Below, piece by piece: positions 23,701 through 36,575 of a stretch of 64,000 bases of DNA. The first letter of the stretch is position 1. The number at the start of each line of letters is the position of its first letter. The notes under the pieces are model-generated. The model was not told the DNA's origin. It ran no database searches and saw only the letters and a program-made list of their open reading frames with translations. The position numbers and the translations under genes are program-made. Where the stretch lies: NCBI RefSeq assembly GCF_013373865.1, contig NC_050469.1:4768042-4832041 (forward strand). Reading direction: 5' to 3'. Source of the stretch: Monomorium pharaonis. Taxonomy: Eukaryota > Arthropoda > Insecta > Hymenoptera > Formicidae.

Positions 23701-26700
23701 CGCCTGCGTCCGCAACAATCACAGCGCTGGTCTGTGAAATAAAATTTAGTTCCGGTACGGACGCGTCTCGAATGTGAGATCGCTCTCAATCTCCGTTCTG
23801 GAGAGTGAATTAATCAAATATTCATCAGTGTGAGAGCTATAAGAAGAAAGTTTTCAATAAAGGATAATCAAAGGATAGATCAGATCTTTTATATTGGCTT
23901 CGTTAACTTTGAAGCATTGCACAAAAAGCATTCAAGTTATGGTTCGAAATTAGAAAAAGATTAAACGAGATTGGAGATTGGATATATTATTGTTTTAATA
24001 AAAAATTAATCCAATATAAATTAAATAGTAATAGTAATAAGTACATCTACAAATTATTTAGGTATATTATTAATAAACAATACGGAGTGTATTTCAAACA
24101 GGATAACTTGATGTCTCCCTGAGCAAACAAAGAAATAAAAACAAAATAAATTATACACCCTCGCAATTTGTATTCCTCCTAATAAAAGAGACGCTCTTGT
24201 CAGAACTGTGTGCTGTTATCGTCGACGTCGCAAGCTCCGAAACATTTACCCTTACAATGACACGACGCTTTTATAAATAATTATTCGCGATCTCTATATT
24301 CAGAAGATGGAATTAATCAAGTATTGATCTGCGAATGGGGGAAACGCCCGCCGGGGAAATGAAAGTTTTTCCGCTGTGACTGCATGAAAACGAAAGAGAA
24401 AGAAATGTGAGGACAGCCTAGTCGGAAGGAGAGAGATACACGTGACAAGAATGACAAAAAGGTAATCCCGCCTGACGGGAGGCCCGGTCGCAGGGGAGAA
24501 TGGAGATGCGACAGAGAGCCATTGACTTCGAAGACCATGTTTCCTTGCACCATCCCCCCGAGGCATCCGATGATTACAGCCACCCTTCGCCTCCGACATC
24601 TCCGAGGGCTCTCCAGATACAAACGGAAGAAAATCCCCGTTATATTCCCATGTGTCATCGACAATACCAAATAATTTGTTTCAATGGTATTTCATAAGCC
24701 GATTAACACCGTCGAAACTTCATAGTTCGTACATATTAGAGGGAAGATCACATCGCGACATGATTATACGACTGCTATGATTTGGAAAAAGACATTATGC
24801 TTCTGTTATTAATACCGTTATGTCTTTCGTTATTACGTTTCGTGCAATAAAAATAAAAGATCTAAAAATTTTCTTCTCTAAAGCTCTTGTTAAGTAAAAG
24901 TACAAATTCGTATTATGTAACGTTGTGCATTTATAAGCATGGAAATACAAGAATTTACAATAAGGCGTTATTTCTAAAAACAAATGGAATGAAGTAGTAT
25001 ATTTGCATACTACAAAGAAAATAAGAAAAATATGAAAAATATTCGTAACTTAAGTATTTTATCTTGTATTTTTAATTCTATATAAACACGAGTTTTTTAG
25101 GAATATTTTCTGTTATAATTATACGTGTATTTTATTAAAACGAAATAGTATTTACAAGATTGAAAGACTTCCCCGTAAAACACAATTAATTAAGAAACAA
25201 ACTAATTATTATATTTATTAATATCAATAAAAATAAATTTCAAATAAAAATACATATTTGTGAAAGCGCTTGTGATATAAAGAATGGTCCGTTTTCAATC
25301 TCAAAATTTTAAATAAATCAACTTATGCGGAAATAACGTTCTTTACCTTCAAAATAGATCTCATATGATCTGAAAGCAGTTATCCGTATGAAGAGCGTAA
25401 CTAAAATATCGTTCGTATCAAGAGAAGATTTTTCACATTGCGCTTTATATAGCAGCATCGCAGTGCATCCACGATAAAGTAGCGACGTAAAAATAGCGCA
25501 GCTACGTCGTCCATCATCTGATCACCGTGCAGACGTGTGATGCTACAGCAAAAGATAGTTTCATCGACGAGTATTCAATCTTATCTTTGTATTGATGACT
25601 TCACCCGATTATCCTTTTCACAAACTATTCGATCGAAATTACATTTAACCCTAACTTGGCAAAATCGGACCAGTGAAAGAGTCGAAAGAGAATTTTACAA
25701 ATCATTCCGATTTTTCAATTTTTTATATCAATGGATTTCAATCCTTCAATTTTATATACTTTTTGCATTTTTAGAAAAATGCATTTGGCTGCAAATAAAA
25801 AAATTGCAAATTTTTGAGAGAGAGACACCGTTAAGTTTGCAAGAGGAATAATATGAAAAAATATAAAAATTCAAGTATCTGATGATTGGAAAAAATGTAC
25901 ATACATACATTGAGCGCTTTGTTTTAAATATATATAGTGCCATTTAAAAATATTAGTCAACTTTAAACAAAAGTAATTGTAGTGATAAATTTTTTTATAC
26001 ACATTAGATTGAAATAGAAGTTAAAAAATATGTAAATAAATTATCCTATGATCAATATTTTGTTCTACAATTTAAGTCGAGTAATTGCGATGTGTCGAAA
26101 CTTAATACAAATTATAGTATTTATCGCTCTCTAATATTCAAAAGCAAATTTTATCGTAAAATAATTATGTTTGTAAGCAACATAATTTACTTATTTGCGG
26201 GATAATTTTAGTAGCAATTTTAATAGTAAAATCTAATTTCAATTACAACATTTGTATAAAAAAAGATTATGAATAAATGTAAAAACTCTAATTCTATGCC
26301 AAGAGAAATATGTTTGACATTCATATATGATTTTTATGATTCTTTATAATAGAATGTATAAACAACTATATGGCTCGTAACTTATGCACATACTTTATGT
26401 TTAAATTCAAAATCATGAGAATAAATTTATTTTATGATATAGGAATACTTATATTTATAGAAATAAAAAATACTCTGTCAATCAAAAATTTTAAAAACAT
26501 GTAATATACATTCCAATAGGAAATTAACCAAATAAAAATAATCTTTTCATTTAAAACTTGACGTTTGTTAATTAAATGTCGATTATAATTATTAAGTAAA
26601 AAGAAATGTGTGAAGTTCAAATGATGTACTAGCGTTTTTTTTTTTTTCAAACGACACTGTATATACAGAGACGAGGGAAGCTTTAATATAAGCGCAAAAG

Positions 26701-29700
26701 AATTTTCCCGGGTGTTCGAGGACTCATTCGGTGTTTTTCGGGCTTGGCTTCGTTAGAAGGCAATTTTTATCGACAACGCGGGATTTTTACAGCTGCGGTC
26801 AGGCGCTTTCACGTTTCGGGGTTACGATTGTATGTCGTTCGATTCGTTTGAATGCTGCACAGCTCCCTCGGGGGACCCGCGTACACCATCGTTTTCGGGG
26901 TTACGTTTTGTTACGTGCATTCCGGCCCTTCTCTATCCGCGTCGAGACCGATATGTGCGGTGTACAGAGCCGCGTCTCTCGGGTCGTTATTTCCCATCGT
27001 CCGAATGTCGCTCGAATAACGGCGATCATAGCAATGTGAATTTAAATCTAATCGGCCATGCCGCTCTATATCGTGCTCGGATACACCAACAAATAAGTAA
27101 TGTCGTTACTTTTTGTGAAATAATTGTTGTTTCGTGATTAATGACCGTGTGACGGGTGCAGATAGATATGTTCAGCAAAAAATTTCATATAAAAACTCAT
27201 GTGTGAAAAAGATGATGTATACACAATTATAATAAAACTGGCGTACATTTTATTTGTTTAAATATTCCTTTTTAAAAGCATCACGGATAAACGTACTTGC
27301 ATATCGCTTTAATGTATATATTAAATTAAATTAAGTTATAACATACGATTGTATAAAATCCGAACTAGTTTTTTATCTGAATTATTCTTCATATTTTAGG
27401 TTTTGTCGAAATTACGTTGAGTTGTTCCGTCAGGAGGCCGTGTTCTTTTTTTTCGATCATTTTTCTTCGTCAATGGAATTATACGGAACGATGAATAATC
27501 TGTATATTAATATACTCATACAAGTATGTGATATATTTTACCACGAGATCAGTTTTTGTTTCGCCGACGTGAGCTATCGTTAATGAACCACGAAGTTTAG
27601 CGCGTTCGTTAGTACGAAGTACGCCGTTCGTTCGTCTACTATCTACTGTCTATCTACACCGCCGGATAATGAAACGAGTTAATTTCCACGCGAGATCGTT
27701 TGAAGCTGGATGAATCTTTCAGAGAGGTAACTATCTGTGCACGGCCGTAGGTTCGACGTCGGTTTTTAAAACATTCAGAACAAACCGTGAGTTATTAGCG
27801 ATGAATCTAGCTTCTGACCCGAGGCGACCCATTTTTCCTTCTTCCTGCTTTGATTCGCGTAATCAAGTCTTTATTTCTTACGCGCGCGGTTCTCGAAAAT
27901 GATTAGATCCGACCGTTCCTTTTATCAGGCGTGCAAATACGAAGTCGCGCGCCAAAACCAGATACACTCGCCCTTCCAATCGACGAAGAAGCACGTTGTG
28001 TACGGGTGAAATTAACTCTCTGGCGGTTAACTGTGGAAAGCTCTTGGAGAACCTGAATCCGAGTAGGAGGCAGTTATTTGCGCCACGTTGGAAAGTTGTG
28101 TTTGATCTATCCGAAATATACTCGGTTTCAGGAAGTGTTTTATGGATCAACAGAAATTTCCCGATGCGACAACGATGCACTAACGCAAATTTGTTCAGCA
28201 CTTTCTCGTTAACTGTAATTAAAGCATCATAAGTCTCGAAAGATCTAACTGAGTATAGTTACTTATCGTAATTTTCGGGTCTGCAATGGTTTAATTAGGT
28301 TTCCCTACGAAAATGTTAACGGTTATTTTTTTATCGAGCAGGAGTAAGCCTTGTAAAGATTTGTTAAGCTGAAATAATCGGGGAAAAAAAAGGAGAATTA
28401 AATTTGAAACGATGAAAAAAACAAGTTTAAATAAGCATGATAAGTTTGGAACATTAGCTGTTCAATTATCAAAGTATCAAACTCAGTTACCTGCACTTTA
28501 TTTTACATGAAAATTGTTTGTATTCTCTCTCCCGTTACTCCTCTCATTCTCTCTCAGAAACTTGTTCGAGTTATAAAATATTTATTCAGTTATACATTAT
28601 TCAAACAGCATCATTTAGTTTGTTAATGAAGCTTGAATTTTCTACAACGGAATAGCTGCACGTGGTATCCACTCGACGAACTTGAACAGTGATTTAACGA
28701 GAACACACGAAAGTTTCATTATGTAAGTTCTACCATTAGTGCAAACACATCTCTTTACAGATCAATTAAAGAAAAAAAATCTCACCTTAGTTCGTGAAAG
28801 CGTGAAGATTTAATGAATGTTTAACGTAGTAGCAGACGCTGGAAAGGTAGATTGAGTGACAGATTCTACAAGTTTAGTTGCCTTCCGTTTCCTAACGTCA
28901 AAGATATGTAATCGTTATCTACGATTGATTTGTTCATAAATCTACAGTATGCAAAGAGAAAAATTTCAGCTTACAGATTCGTTCTAGAAATATAAAAAGA
29001 AAAAATATTTTTGCTTTTCTAAACGTTATTATTTCCGCAGACAAGCTTCCTAAAATCCATTAATCAAAGTTCCCAGCAATGGTAAAAGCGTATTCCGCGA
29101 CAATAATCAAAGACCGCTTTATATTTTCTCACTAAAAACAGAGCGGAGTACTTACAAAGTTGTAAAAAATATGGTCGCAAGGGGAAAAATAAATAAATTA
29201 AAAGAAGTTGTGTATTAATTTTCTGATATTGCATTTCAAAGCTAGATTACTTTTAAGAGAAACTTTTGTTATTTTTTTTAAATTCTAATTCCGAAGGAAT
29301 ACAAATACAAATAATAAAAAACAGAGAAACAATTTACTTAATAAAAAAAAAAAAAAAACGTCGAGAAGAGAATATTATTAATCTATAAAATAAATTTTTA
29401 GAATTTTTTTCATTAAAAAAAAATTCTTTCGCATGTGAAATTATTCACATGTAGAGATGTGCAACAAAGAGATGTGTGTCGCGGTTTCAAACGTTTAAGT
29501 ACGGTCGAGATTATTGCAAACATGCCGTGCATGCTATATAGTACCGAATATCATACAAACCGCACGTACAGCGCTTCCATAATATATTCAACTGATGGTT
29601 GCTTTGAAGTTGCACGATACGCGTTTCCATCTCCACACTTCCCTTGTATCACTACACGCTCGGTCAATTCCGAAACAACGTGTGCAAAAGGAACAAAAGA

Positions 29701-32700
29701 TTTCTGCGCAATTATTGCGATATTTACGATACATCAGTTTGAGAACAGGAATTTAATTATATATATATGGACAATGACACTGTTATTTTTATTACACATT
29801 TAATTGTTACGATGATAAAATGGGGAATTATATATAAATAACAACATAATATTTGCAGCGTGTTCCGATTTACACTGCCAGTACTGAAAATCTCTATTTA
29901 AAATATACGTAACAAATAAATAATCCGATTTCAATGCCATACTTATAACTATGTCAATCAGTAATGCACTATTTTGCAATAATTGTATATTAATTTTGAA
30001 GATACTCCTTTTTAACCGAAACTTAAAATTCACTAATAGTGAATAATCATTTACATTCACAGTTATAAGTATAGCACTGTAGATTTCAGATCTAAAGAGT
30101 AGATTTTTATACTTAATACTAGCAGTGAATTAGAACACAGTCTATACACAATACATAAAATAAATATCGACGCAAGGAACAAATTTTTTTCAATCAAATT
30201 TGTGCTATCATAATTGGCGAATCAATTGCATTTGGCGCACTTGCTTCCAATAACTCCCGATCTTTCATTCCGCGTGGGAGACGCCAGAGAATTTCGGCGC
30301 GACATTTCTGAAAGATACGGGCGAACGAGGTCGAGTGAATTATGAAGAAATTGGGAAAAGATCGAGGATCGACAACCTCGAGAAACACATATTAGGATCG
30401 CAGCGAAATATTTTGATATCAAACGAAAGTGAGAACTTATATCTCGCGCCGTCGTTGTACGACTCCCGAGGGAGGTGTTACACGCCCGTGTGATAAAGTG
30501 AGATGGAAAAACTATTGCGGGCGCGGGCGGGACGACGATCGACGACGGCGAAATAATTTCGGTGTGCCTTCTGTGTCTTTTCATTTCCATGGAAACGACG
30601 TAGGAAGCGTTCGCCGGGGGTAGCGAATGTTCGACCGACGGCTGAGCGCCTTACACGCACGAGTTCCCCGAGCCGCAATCAATAAGAAGTCGGGATTGCT
30701 CCAGCGATTGCTTCGGGCTGAATGGTGGTAGAAGGTAGGAAGGAAGGAAAGAAAGCGGATAGAGAGAGGAACGCCGCGCGGCGGTCATGAGGGATGTACG
30801 CGGCGGACAGCGGTGTGGTAAAAGAGAAAGAAAACGTTCTGCATCTATCATCGTCGCGTAAATAGGGCGAGGAAAAATAACCGGGGGTACACACGATATT
30901 CCCGTGTCTGCGGTTGAAACGGAGAGGCGAAACTGTCCGGCGTCTCTCGCAATCGCAAAACGTATAACGTCGTCGTATTTCAATGGACGAGTGTCTTTTT
31001 GTCGTCTATGGATTCATCGGGGCATCCGTGATTCTTTATCGGGTGAATGATACCTACGTCCGCGGAATACGATCGAAATTTCGTGCGAGAGCAATCTCGA
31101 CGACGAGTGGAATTTGAGAGAAATTATCGGCGAATTCGATAAAGTATAGAATAAAATATTGGGAACTTTTTGCGGAATTTTTTTTCTCCATATCGCCGAA
31201 TTCACTATAACTATTTTCATTCAGATAATTCTTACGCGCGTTGTCTTTCGTTTCAAGGGATGAGTTCATATAATTGAGAATTGAGAAATTTTCAAGGATC
31301 TCCTAATTTTCACATTGTTGTTAAAATTATATAATTCCAATTATTTATACCTAACATATTTTGCTATCCCTAATGGTATACATTTTTTAATATTATTATA
31401 CACTGAAAGAGGTCTTCTTGCTATATTAATTTTTAAAAAATCTGGTCGATTCAACCAATATATCTGCTCAAAAGTCTATCAAATGTTCTGGTTACAAATC
31501 TCAAGCTCTATTAATAATTAAAAGATTTGCTTGGTTTCGCCAAAACGCACTCACTCATATATATTTTGTTCATACAATCATTTTTTTTCTACGAATGTGT
31601 AATCAGTGAAAGACTCGCATCCAGATTATTCGAGTGTTATTGGCATTAGCCATGCGTTTTACCCTCTCTTTTCGCGTGGGGAATTAACAAGAGGGTAATT
31701 TGCGCTCGCGGTTCAAGTTTTCCGACGAAAATCCGGGTCAAAATTACGAGCCATTCGGGAGCCGCGCAAACTCGTTAAGAGCTAAACGAAACGAGATATC
31801 GCGGGCGTGCCGCTACGTGCCTCGCACACCCTTCGGATAGATCAACGCGCGCTGCCCCGTAAGCCCCGGACGAGCGGGGGAGGAGGGGGGAACGAACGAG
31901 GACGTGTCGGTGAGGACGTTCGCGAGAATTCCGTTTTATGAGGACAAGACCCCAGAGAAAGAATGGAAAAGTTAAACGTTCGAAAACTTTCTTTCGCCCT
32001 CCTCCCTGCTGCGTTTCCCCGGCTCGCTCGTGATCCCTCGCGTCGTTTTCATTCACGCGTCTCGCCGAATCGCCGTTCCGTTCTCGACACCGACAGTTTT
32101 GGGCAGGACGCTCTTTCATTGCAAGTCGAGGGAGAGCCGAGGATAAACAGGAGAGATTTCGCGGCAGTAAAACCGCGCGGCGACGGCGTGTGCTTCGCGA
32201 TTTCCAATACATAGCCCGCTTTGTGGTTCTTGGTTCGGCACCATATCGATCTCTTATCGAGAGAGAAGGAAGCAGGAAGCACCGCGACAGAGTATGCCGA
32301 GCCACCGGTCTGCTTTACGACGCAACAATTCCCATTTCACGTCATAAAGTTGTTTTCTTTCGCAGAGCGTCGCGAACGCGAGTTCCAAAGTAGATTGCAT
32401 AACGCGGTTCAGAAGCAGTCACCGGCAAGGGTCGTTATTAATGCTTAATAACGCGTATTCTGACGATCGTCATTGTAAGATCTAAATTGTAAAAGTTAAA
32501 TTTTGTTATAGTTATTAATCGTACGGCTTCAACGTTTTAGCGAGCCAATCCGAAGTTTTTCCGAAAGCCTCCTTATACGCAATCGTCAAAAGCATCTAGA
32601 ATATTAATTAATATTATATAAGCAAAAACTATAAGCACACTTGTACGTATACAATTCTATTATCATCCAGAGAGAAGACGTTCAAGCTCAGCGTTTCAAG

Positions 32701-33297
32701 ACGTCCAACTTGGTACGGCAGCTCAACCGCAGCTGATATTCCGCTCGCCTTCATACGACGTCACGTTCCGTTTGATCACTATCCCCGAAGAGTATGTTAC
32801 GTGCGCATCTAAGCGACCGGTATCTCCGTTGCACCGAGTAGGTACGTATCCTCAACTTTTATCAGCGCTCGCGCTTTCGTTTGGTCTCCCGAGATTCTCG
32901 GCGAGTAAAAAACGCGCAGATTTGAAATCGCATTCGAACCTCAACTTCGATTCGGATGGAAAACTAAGGCTCACGTACTCTTAGTAAATACAAAGTCTTT
33001 TCTCCCGTAGCGATAAGAGTAGTATACGAGTTTCGAACTAAAGCAAAGTGTACAATCATTGAAAAAAAATATCTTGACAAAGGTACTTACACCACAAAAG
33101 TAAAAAAAAAAATAGAATGAAGATAATTTGTTCGCAATTATTCTATTATAATCCTATATTAGAATTGTTTTATGATTTTTACTGTTAATATTAAAGAAAT
33201 CATCGTGAGTTGAATTAATTTGTTAATGTGTGAGTGATGCAGCCATGTATTACAATCTACGTAAAATGATATTCACTACCTATATGAATAAAAATTG

Positions 33298-33330
33298 TAT
33301 TATCCTTCACATAAATGTAGAAGGATAATA
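33298..33330. repeat. Short inverted repeat, 10 bp arms
   Basis: TATTATCCTT and AAGGATAATA are perfect inverted copies around a 13 bp spacer. Confidence 0.75.
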
Positions 33331-33963
33331 AAGAAATATACTAAAACATAAGTGCTTTTGTATTCTTGTATTTTGTGTTCAGTTTGACTGTGCCACTCAT
33401 AACTGATCATTACTCATCAAATATTACATAAGAAATATAAATACTTTAAAATTTTTTTATAGTACTAGACAATGTAAAATTTTATTAGTACAATTTATTT
33501 ATCTTAAATTTAGTAAATATAATGCTTGATAAATTAAGTTTATTATAAATACAGTATATACTGGAATTATCCTAAATCAACTTAATCAACACGCTTTTGT
33601 GGATTATTTTACAATCTATAGTTTTTGCAAACTAATCGAGCAATAAATTAAAAATGGCACGTGAAAATTTTGTATAAAAATTAAAATATTCTCATTTTTT
33701 GCATAATGTTTAAAAAATTGAAAATAAAATATTAATAAGATATAAAGAATATAAAAACATGAAATAAATAATTTTGAAGAGACATAATCCAATGTTGATA
33801 AATATAAATTAATAAATAATTAATAAAATCTAAATAATTTATAATTACATAAAGCAAAATGGTGTTCCATATACATGCAAAGATTAACAAATAATATTTT
33901 AATGCGCTTGCATTGTATTACATATATTTATATTGCATTTGAATGTATCAAAATAGCACTTAG

Positions 33964-34164
33964 AGATGCAATTCGCGGAGAATACGAAAAAGTAATAACA
34001 TACGTATATTTTTATGACACGGTCCGATGTACACCAAATGATACTGAGGGCTATTACGAAGCTTTAATAACGAATGAAAATGCTTCACATTCTCATCGTT
34101 TAATTAATTCCTTCCGACCGCAATGTGACGGTGAAAAAGTATTTAATTACTCTACACATGGCGT
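33964..34164 (+). CDS. Weak candidate exon on the plus strand
   Basis: This is part of a 97-codon ORF (33875-34168) that is long for such AT-rich DNA. It ends at a good donor (GGCGT then GTAAGT at 34165), which creates the stop codon of the unspliced frame. A weak acceptor (AGCACTTAG) would give a 201 nt exon, phase 2 to 2. The frame reads DAIRGEYEKVITYVYFYDTV followed by RCTPNDTEGYYEALITNENA. No family was recognised. The strand is opposite to the Ig gene, so it would be a nested gene. Confidence 0.18.
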
Positions 34165-34486
34165 GTAAGTTGTATGCAATCGTTAATCGTATGGCTTCAC
34201 GTGGTAACATTAAAACATTACGATGGTTATTATTCGGCCATATCCATTAAAAAATATTATCATAATTACGATGTAATGCTAGCCGCAATGGCTTTTATCT
34301 GAAAGAACAAATTAATGTAACGAACCAAAAATTCCTGTCCTCCCGCTTTTACATTCTATGTAATTTCTGTCACTAAAACAAGGCGGCGTGTCTTTTTCAA
34401 TTCAAATAAAGATAAATTTACAGTATCATCTCCCGCATTAGTATTATCTTTTCTAATAATATTTATTTCGAACAATATAAATTCTT

Positions 34487-34507
34487 ACACACACACACAC
34501 ACACACA
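34487..34507. repeat. (AC)n microsatellite
   Basis: About ten AC units in AT-rich DNA. Confidence 0.9.
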
Positions 34508-35146
34508 TAAGTGTCAAAATATTACTAAAATAAAATTAAAATATAATATCATATAAACTACTTCTCCATGCGATTCTTAAAGCTTAAAATTTATTTCTGC
34601 ACTTTCATACAATGAAACGCAATTACCCCATAACTTTTTCGATTAAGGCTAAATTTTGATTAAACTGCAGATTATAATTTCAATAAGTTTAAAGAATAAT
34701 TTGTATAGATTTTACTTCGCTGCATTTTGGTCGTTTTATGAAATTTTATCCTCGTACATTTTTAAATTTAGAGCTTTGAATTAATCAATTTATTTATTAT
34801 TAATGTGTTATTCGATATATCGTTATAATTCATTCATAGAGAGTTTTAGATATTTCTGTCAAATGTATGCCCTTTAATTCTTCACCCGACTAGCACTCAT
34901 TTCATAATGGAGTATCTTATGAGCCACTGAACCGCGTACGTACCGTAACAAACTTCGTGTACACAAGTGTACATGAAATGTAAATGCGCAAATTATATCA
35001 TTTGAGCGTGGCTCCAGTTTATTTGTTTTGCCGAAACATAACTACATTAAACGGATTAAAGGAACGCATTAACTCCGCACGACGACGTTCCGCCATACTT
35101 CTCAGCAGTCGTCAAAAGTTTAAGCCGATAATTAATGTGTTACCAC

Positions 35147-35176
35147 CGCGTAACACGGTTACACCGTAACACGGTT
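35147..35176. repeat. Small tandem duplication (CCGTAACACGGTTA)
   Basis: Two near-identical adjacent copies of a unit of about 15 bp. Each half is itself a small inverted repeat (CCGT...ACGG). Confidence 0.75.
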
Positions 35177-35581
35177 AATTCAATGTCGACTGTTATAATT
35201 AAATTTAGAACCAGATAGCGGGCAAGGTAGTTAGCCGCAACCTACAATGCGGCCGGGTACAATGCGACACGCCGCACAATGTTATGTTCGTCAGATACCA
35301 ATCGCGGCAACAATGCATCTCGCGCATTATCAACGTCATGTGAATCGCAATTCAATTTGTAACTCGCGGACGCGCACTGTGAACGTCTAATCGGTTTTCA
35401 GATAATCTCAGTCGCATTTGGCGCTCGCGTTCGCGCTCTCATGGACAGAACAAAAAAAAAAAGGTCATTCCCTCAGAAACTGGAAACGCGCAACGGGCAA
35501 GCGAAGGCACGGAGAGGAAACGCAACCGCGCGGAGTGCAAACGTCGAAAGTCTATTCTGGCAGAGATTTTATTGAACTTAC

Positions 35582-35926
35582 CGGTAACCTTGATGTGATA
35601 GGGTAACTGAGCTCGCCACGTGTCTTGCATTTTCCGATCAGGCGCAACGCATCGATACTCCCCGGCTTCCTGGTACACCACCCGGCTCAAGGCGAGGGGC
35701 CCGGGCCCACCAACCGGATCCATTCCAGGCCCGTGGCCCCAACAACCGCCGTCGCACTCGAGGGTCACGGCACCGCCAATCTGTACCTCCATTCTTCGGG
35801 TATCAGTCGCCTCGCCGTTCAAAGCTTCCGCCTCAGTCTCCATATCTGGATCATCTAAATACCATTGATTTAAATCTCTCAACAAGCGGCGAACTCGAGA
35901 GTCGAACTTAAACGTATATAGGCTTG
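35582..35926 (-). CDS. Exon C: shortened, Gly/Pro-rich second Ig-like domain
   Basis: This coding exon is 345 nt if the acceptor at 35927 (CCCCCCCTACAG) is used, or 273 nt if a second acceptor at 35855 (GGTATTTAG) is used. Both keep phase 1. The donor is G then GTAAGT. With the inner acceptor the junction reads FLNVR-Y-DPDMETEAEAL, a typical inter-Ig linker; the outer one inserts 24 residues including a basic VRRLLRDL stretch. The Ig domain follows: MEVQIGGAVTLEC, then a loop DGGCWGHGPGMDPVGGPGP, then LALSRVVYQEAGEYRC and a G strand ending YHIKVTG. The two framework Cys are only 35 residues apart, and the Trp sits five residues after the first Cys next to an extra Cys, so the C to D strands look reduced. 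Past the donor the frame stays open into the intron, inflating the apparent ORF (to 35439). Confidence 0.87.
35855..35926 (-). promoter_or_regulatory. Alternative 3' splice-site segment of exon C (72 nt, 24 codons)
   Basis: Two minus-strand AG acceptors in the same phase bound this segment. The outer site has a strong polypyrimidine tract (CTCACTCCCCCCCTACAG). The inner site (CAATGGTATTTAG) has a weak tract but gives the better protein junction, because Ig G strands commonly run into a Tyr-x-Pro linker. The 24 extra residues are basic and not Ig-like. Either one site is always used or the two give isoforms differing in linker length; the sequence alone does not decide. Confidence 0.5.
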
Positions 35927-36539
35927 CTGTAGGGGGGGAGTGAGACAATGCTTGAAAAATAAATGTGGACATAACGCACGCCTGGAACAGCGCTCTCAGA
36001 CTTCTTGAATATTTTATGTTTCAAGAATATGTCAAAAAACATAGTGAGATATATGATAACAAAAGTATGGTATTATCTTCAAATGAGATTTTACATATTT
36101 GCATCTAACGATCATGCTCCTTTATCTGTTATTATACATATTATTTCACATTTCGAATTTATACAATATGTGAATCTTTGCCGAGCGCTAAAAAAATGTG
36201 TCGCTTGATTAGCCTTTGCAAATCGTCAGATGTGTCTAAGAATTTTCAGCACATTCACCTTTCGCCATCGCTTTGAATTCCTGATACCGTCCATCGTCAT
36301 CGATATCGAGGAGTTACTTTGCTATCAGAAATCAGCGGCACGTACAGCAGATAAAGTTGAGGCCGTATCTCTCTACCCTCACGTATACTATGGTTCGACA
36401 AAATCTTTTCCCCACCGCGACGTTACGTACTGTCGGTTCCAACTTTTACCCATTCTCATCCCTCCTGTCCTTTTCCGATTCCACCTATGGAATTATACGA
36501 TTGTTTGCTCTCCAGCTAGCGTTATGTCCACAATTGTAG

Positions 36540-36575
36540 AGAAAGAGAGAGAGAGAGAGGAGAGGGGGAGAGAAA
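36540..36575. repeat. Imperfect (GA)n repeat
   Basis: GA run interrupted by a GAGGGGGAG block, within the intron between exons B and C. Confidence 0.85.

Larger units (their letters stand above)
18521..35581. other. Mostly non-coding stretch downstream of exon C
   Basis: AT-rich DNA dominates, with GC-rich patches near 19.6-20.4, 26.7-27.0, 30.2-31.1 and 31.6-32.4 kb. The 176-codon minus ORF at 31775-32305 is Arg/Ser-rich, overlaps several other frames and has no domain I know. The 3' exons of the Ig gene should follow phase 1 after 35582, but no Ig, fibronectin III, transmembrane or stop-containing exon with good splice sites was found here. Either the intron is very long or those exons were missed. 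A plus-strand exon-like ORF sits at 33964-34164. Confidence 0.55.

Noticed and set aside
31775..32305. 176-codon minus-strand ORF, the third longest in the window
   Set aside because: Arg/Ser-rich, overlapped by ORFs in three other frames, no domain and no convincing splice sites; explained by GC-rich composition.
35439..35972. The 177-codon minus-strand ORF taken as a complete protein
   Set aside because: Only 35582-35926 is coding. The start lies upstream of the splice acceptor and the tail (KFNKISARIDFRR...) is read-through past the GTAAGT donor into the intron.
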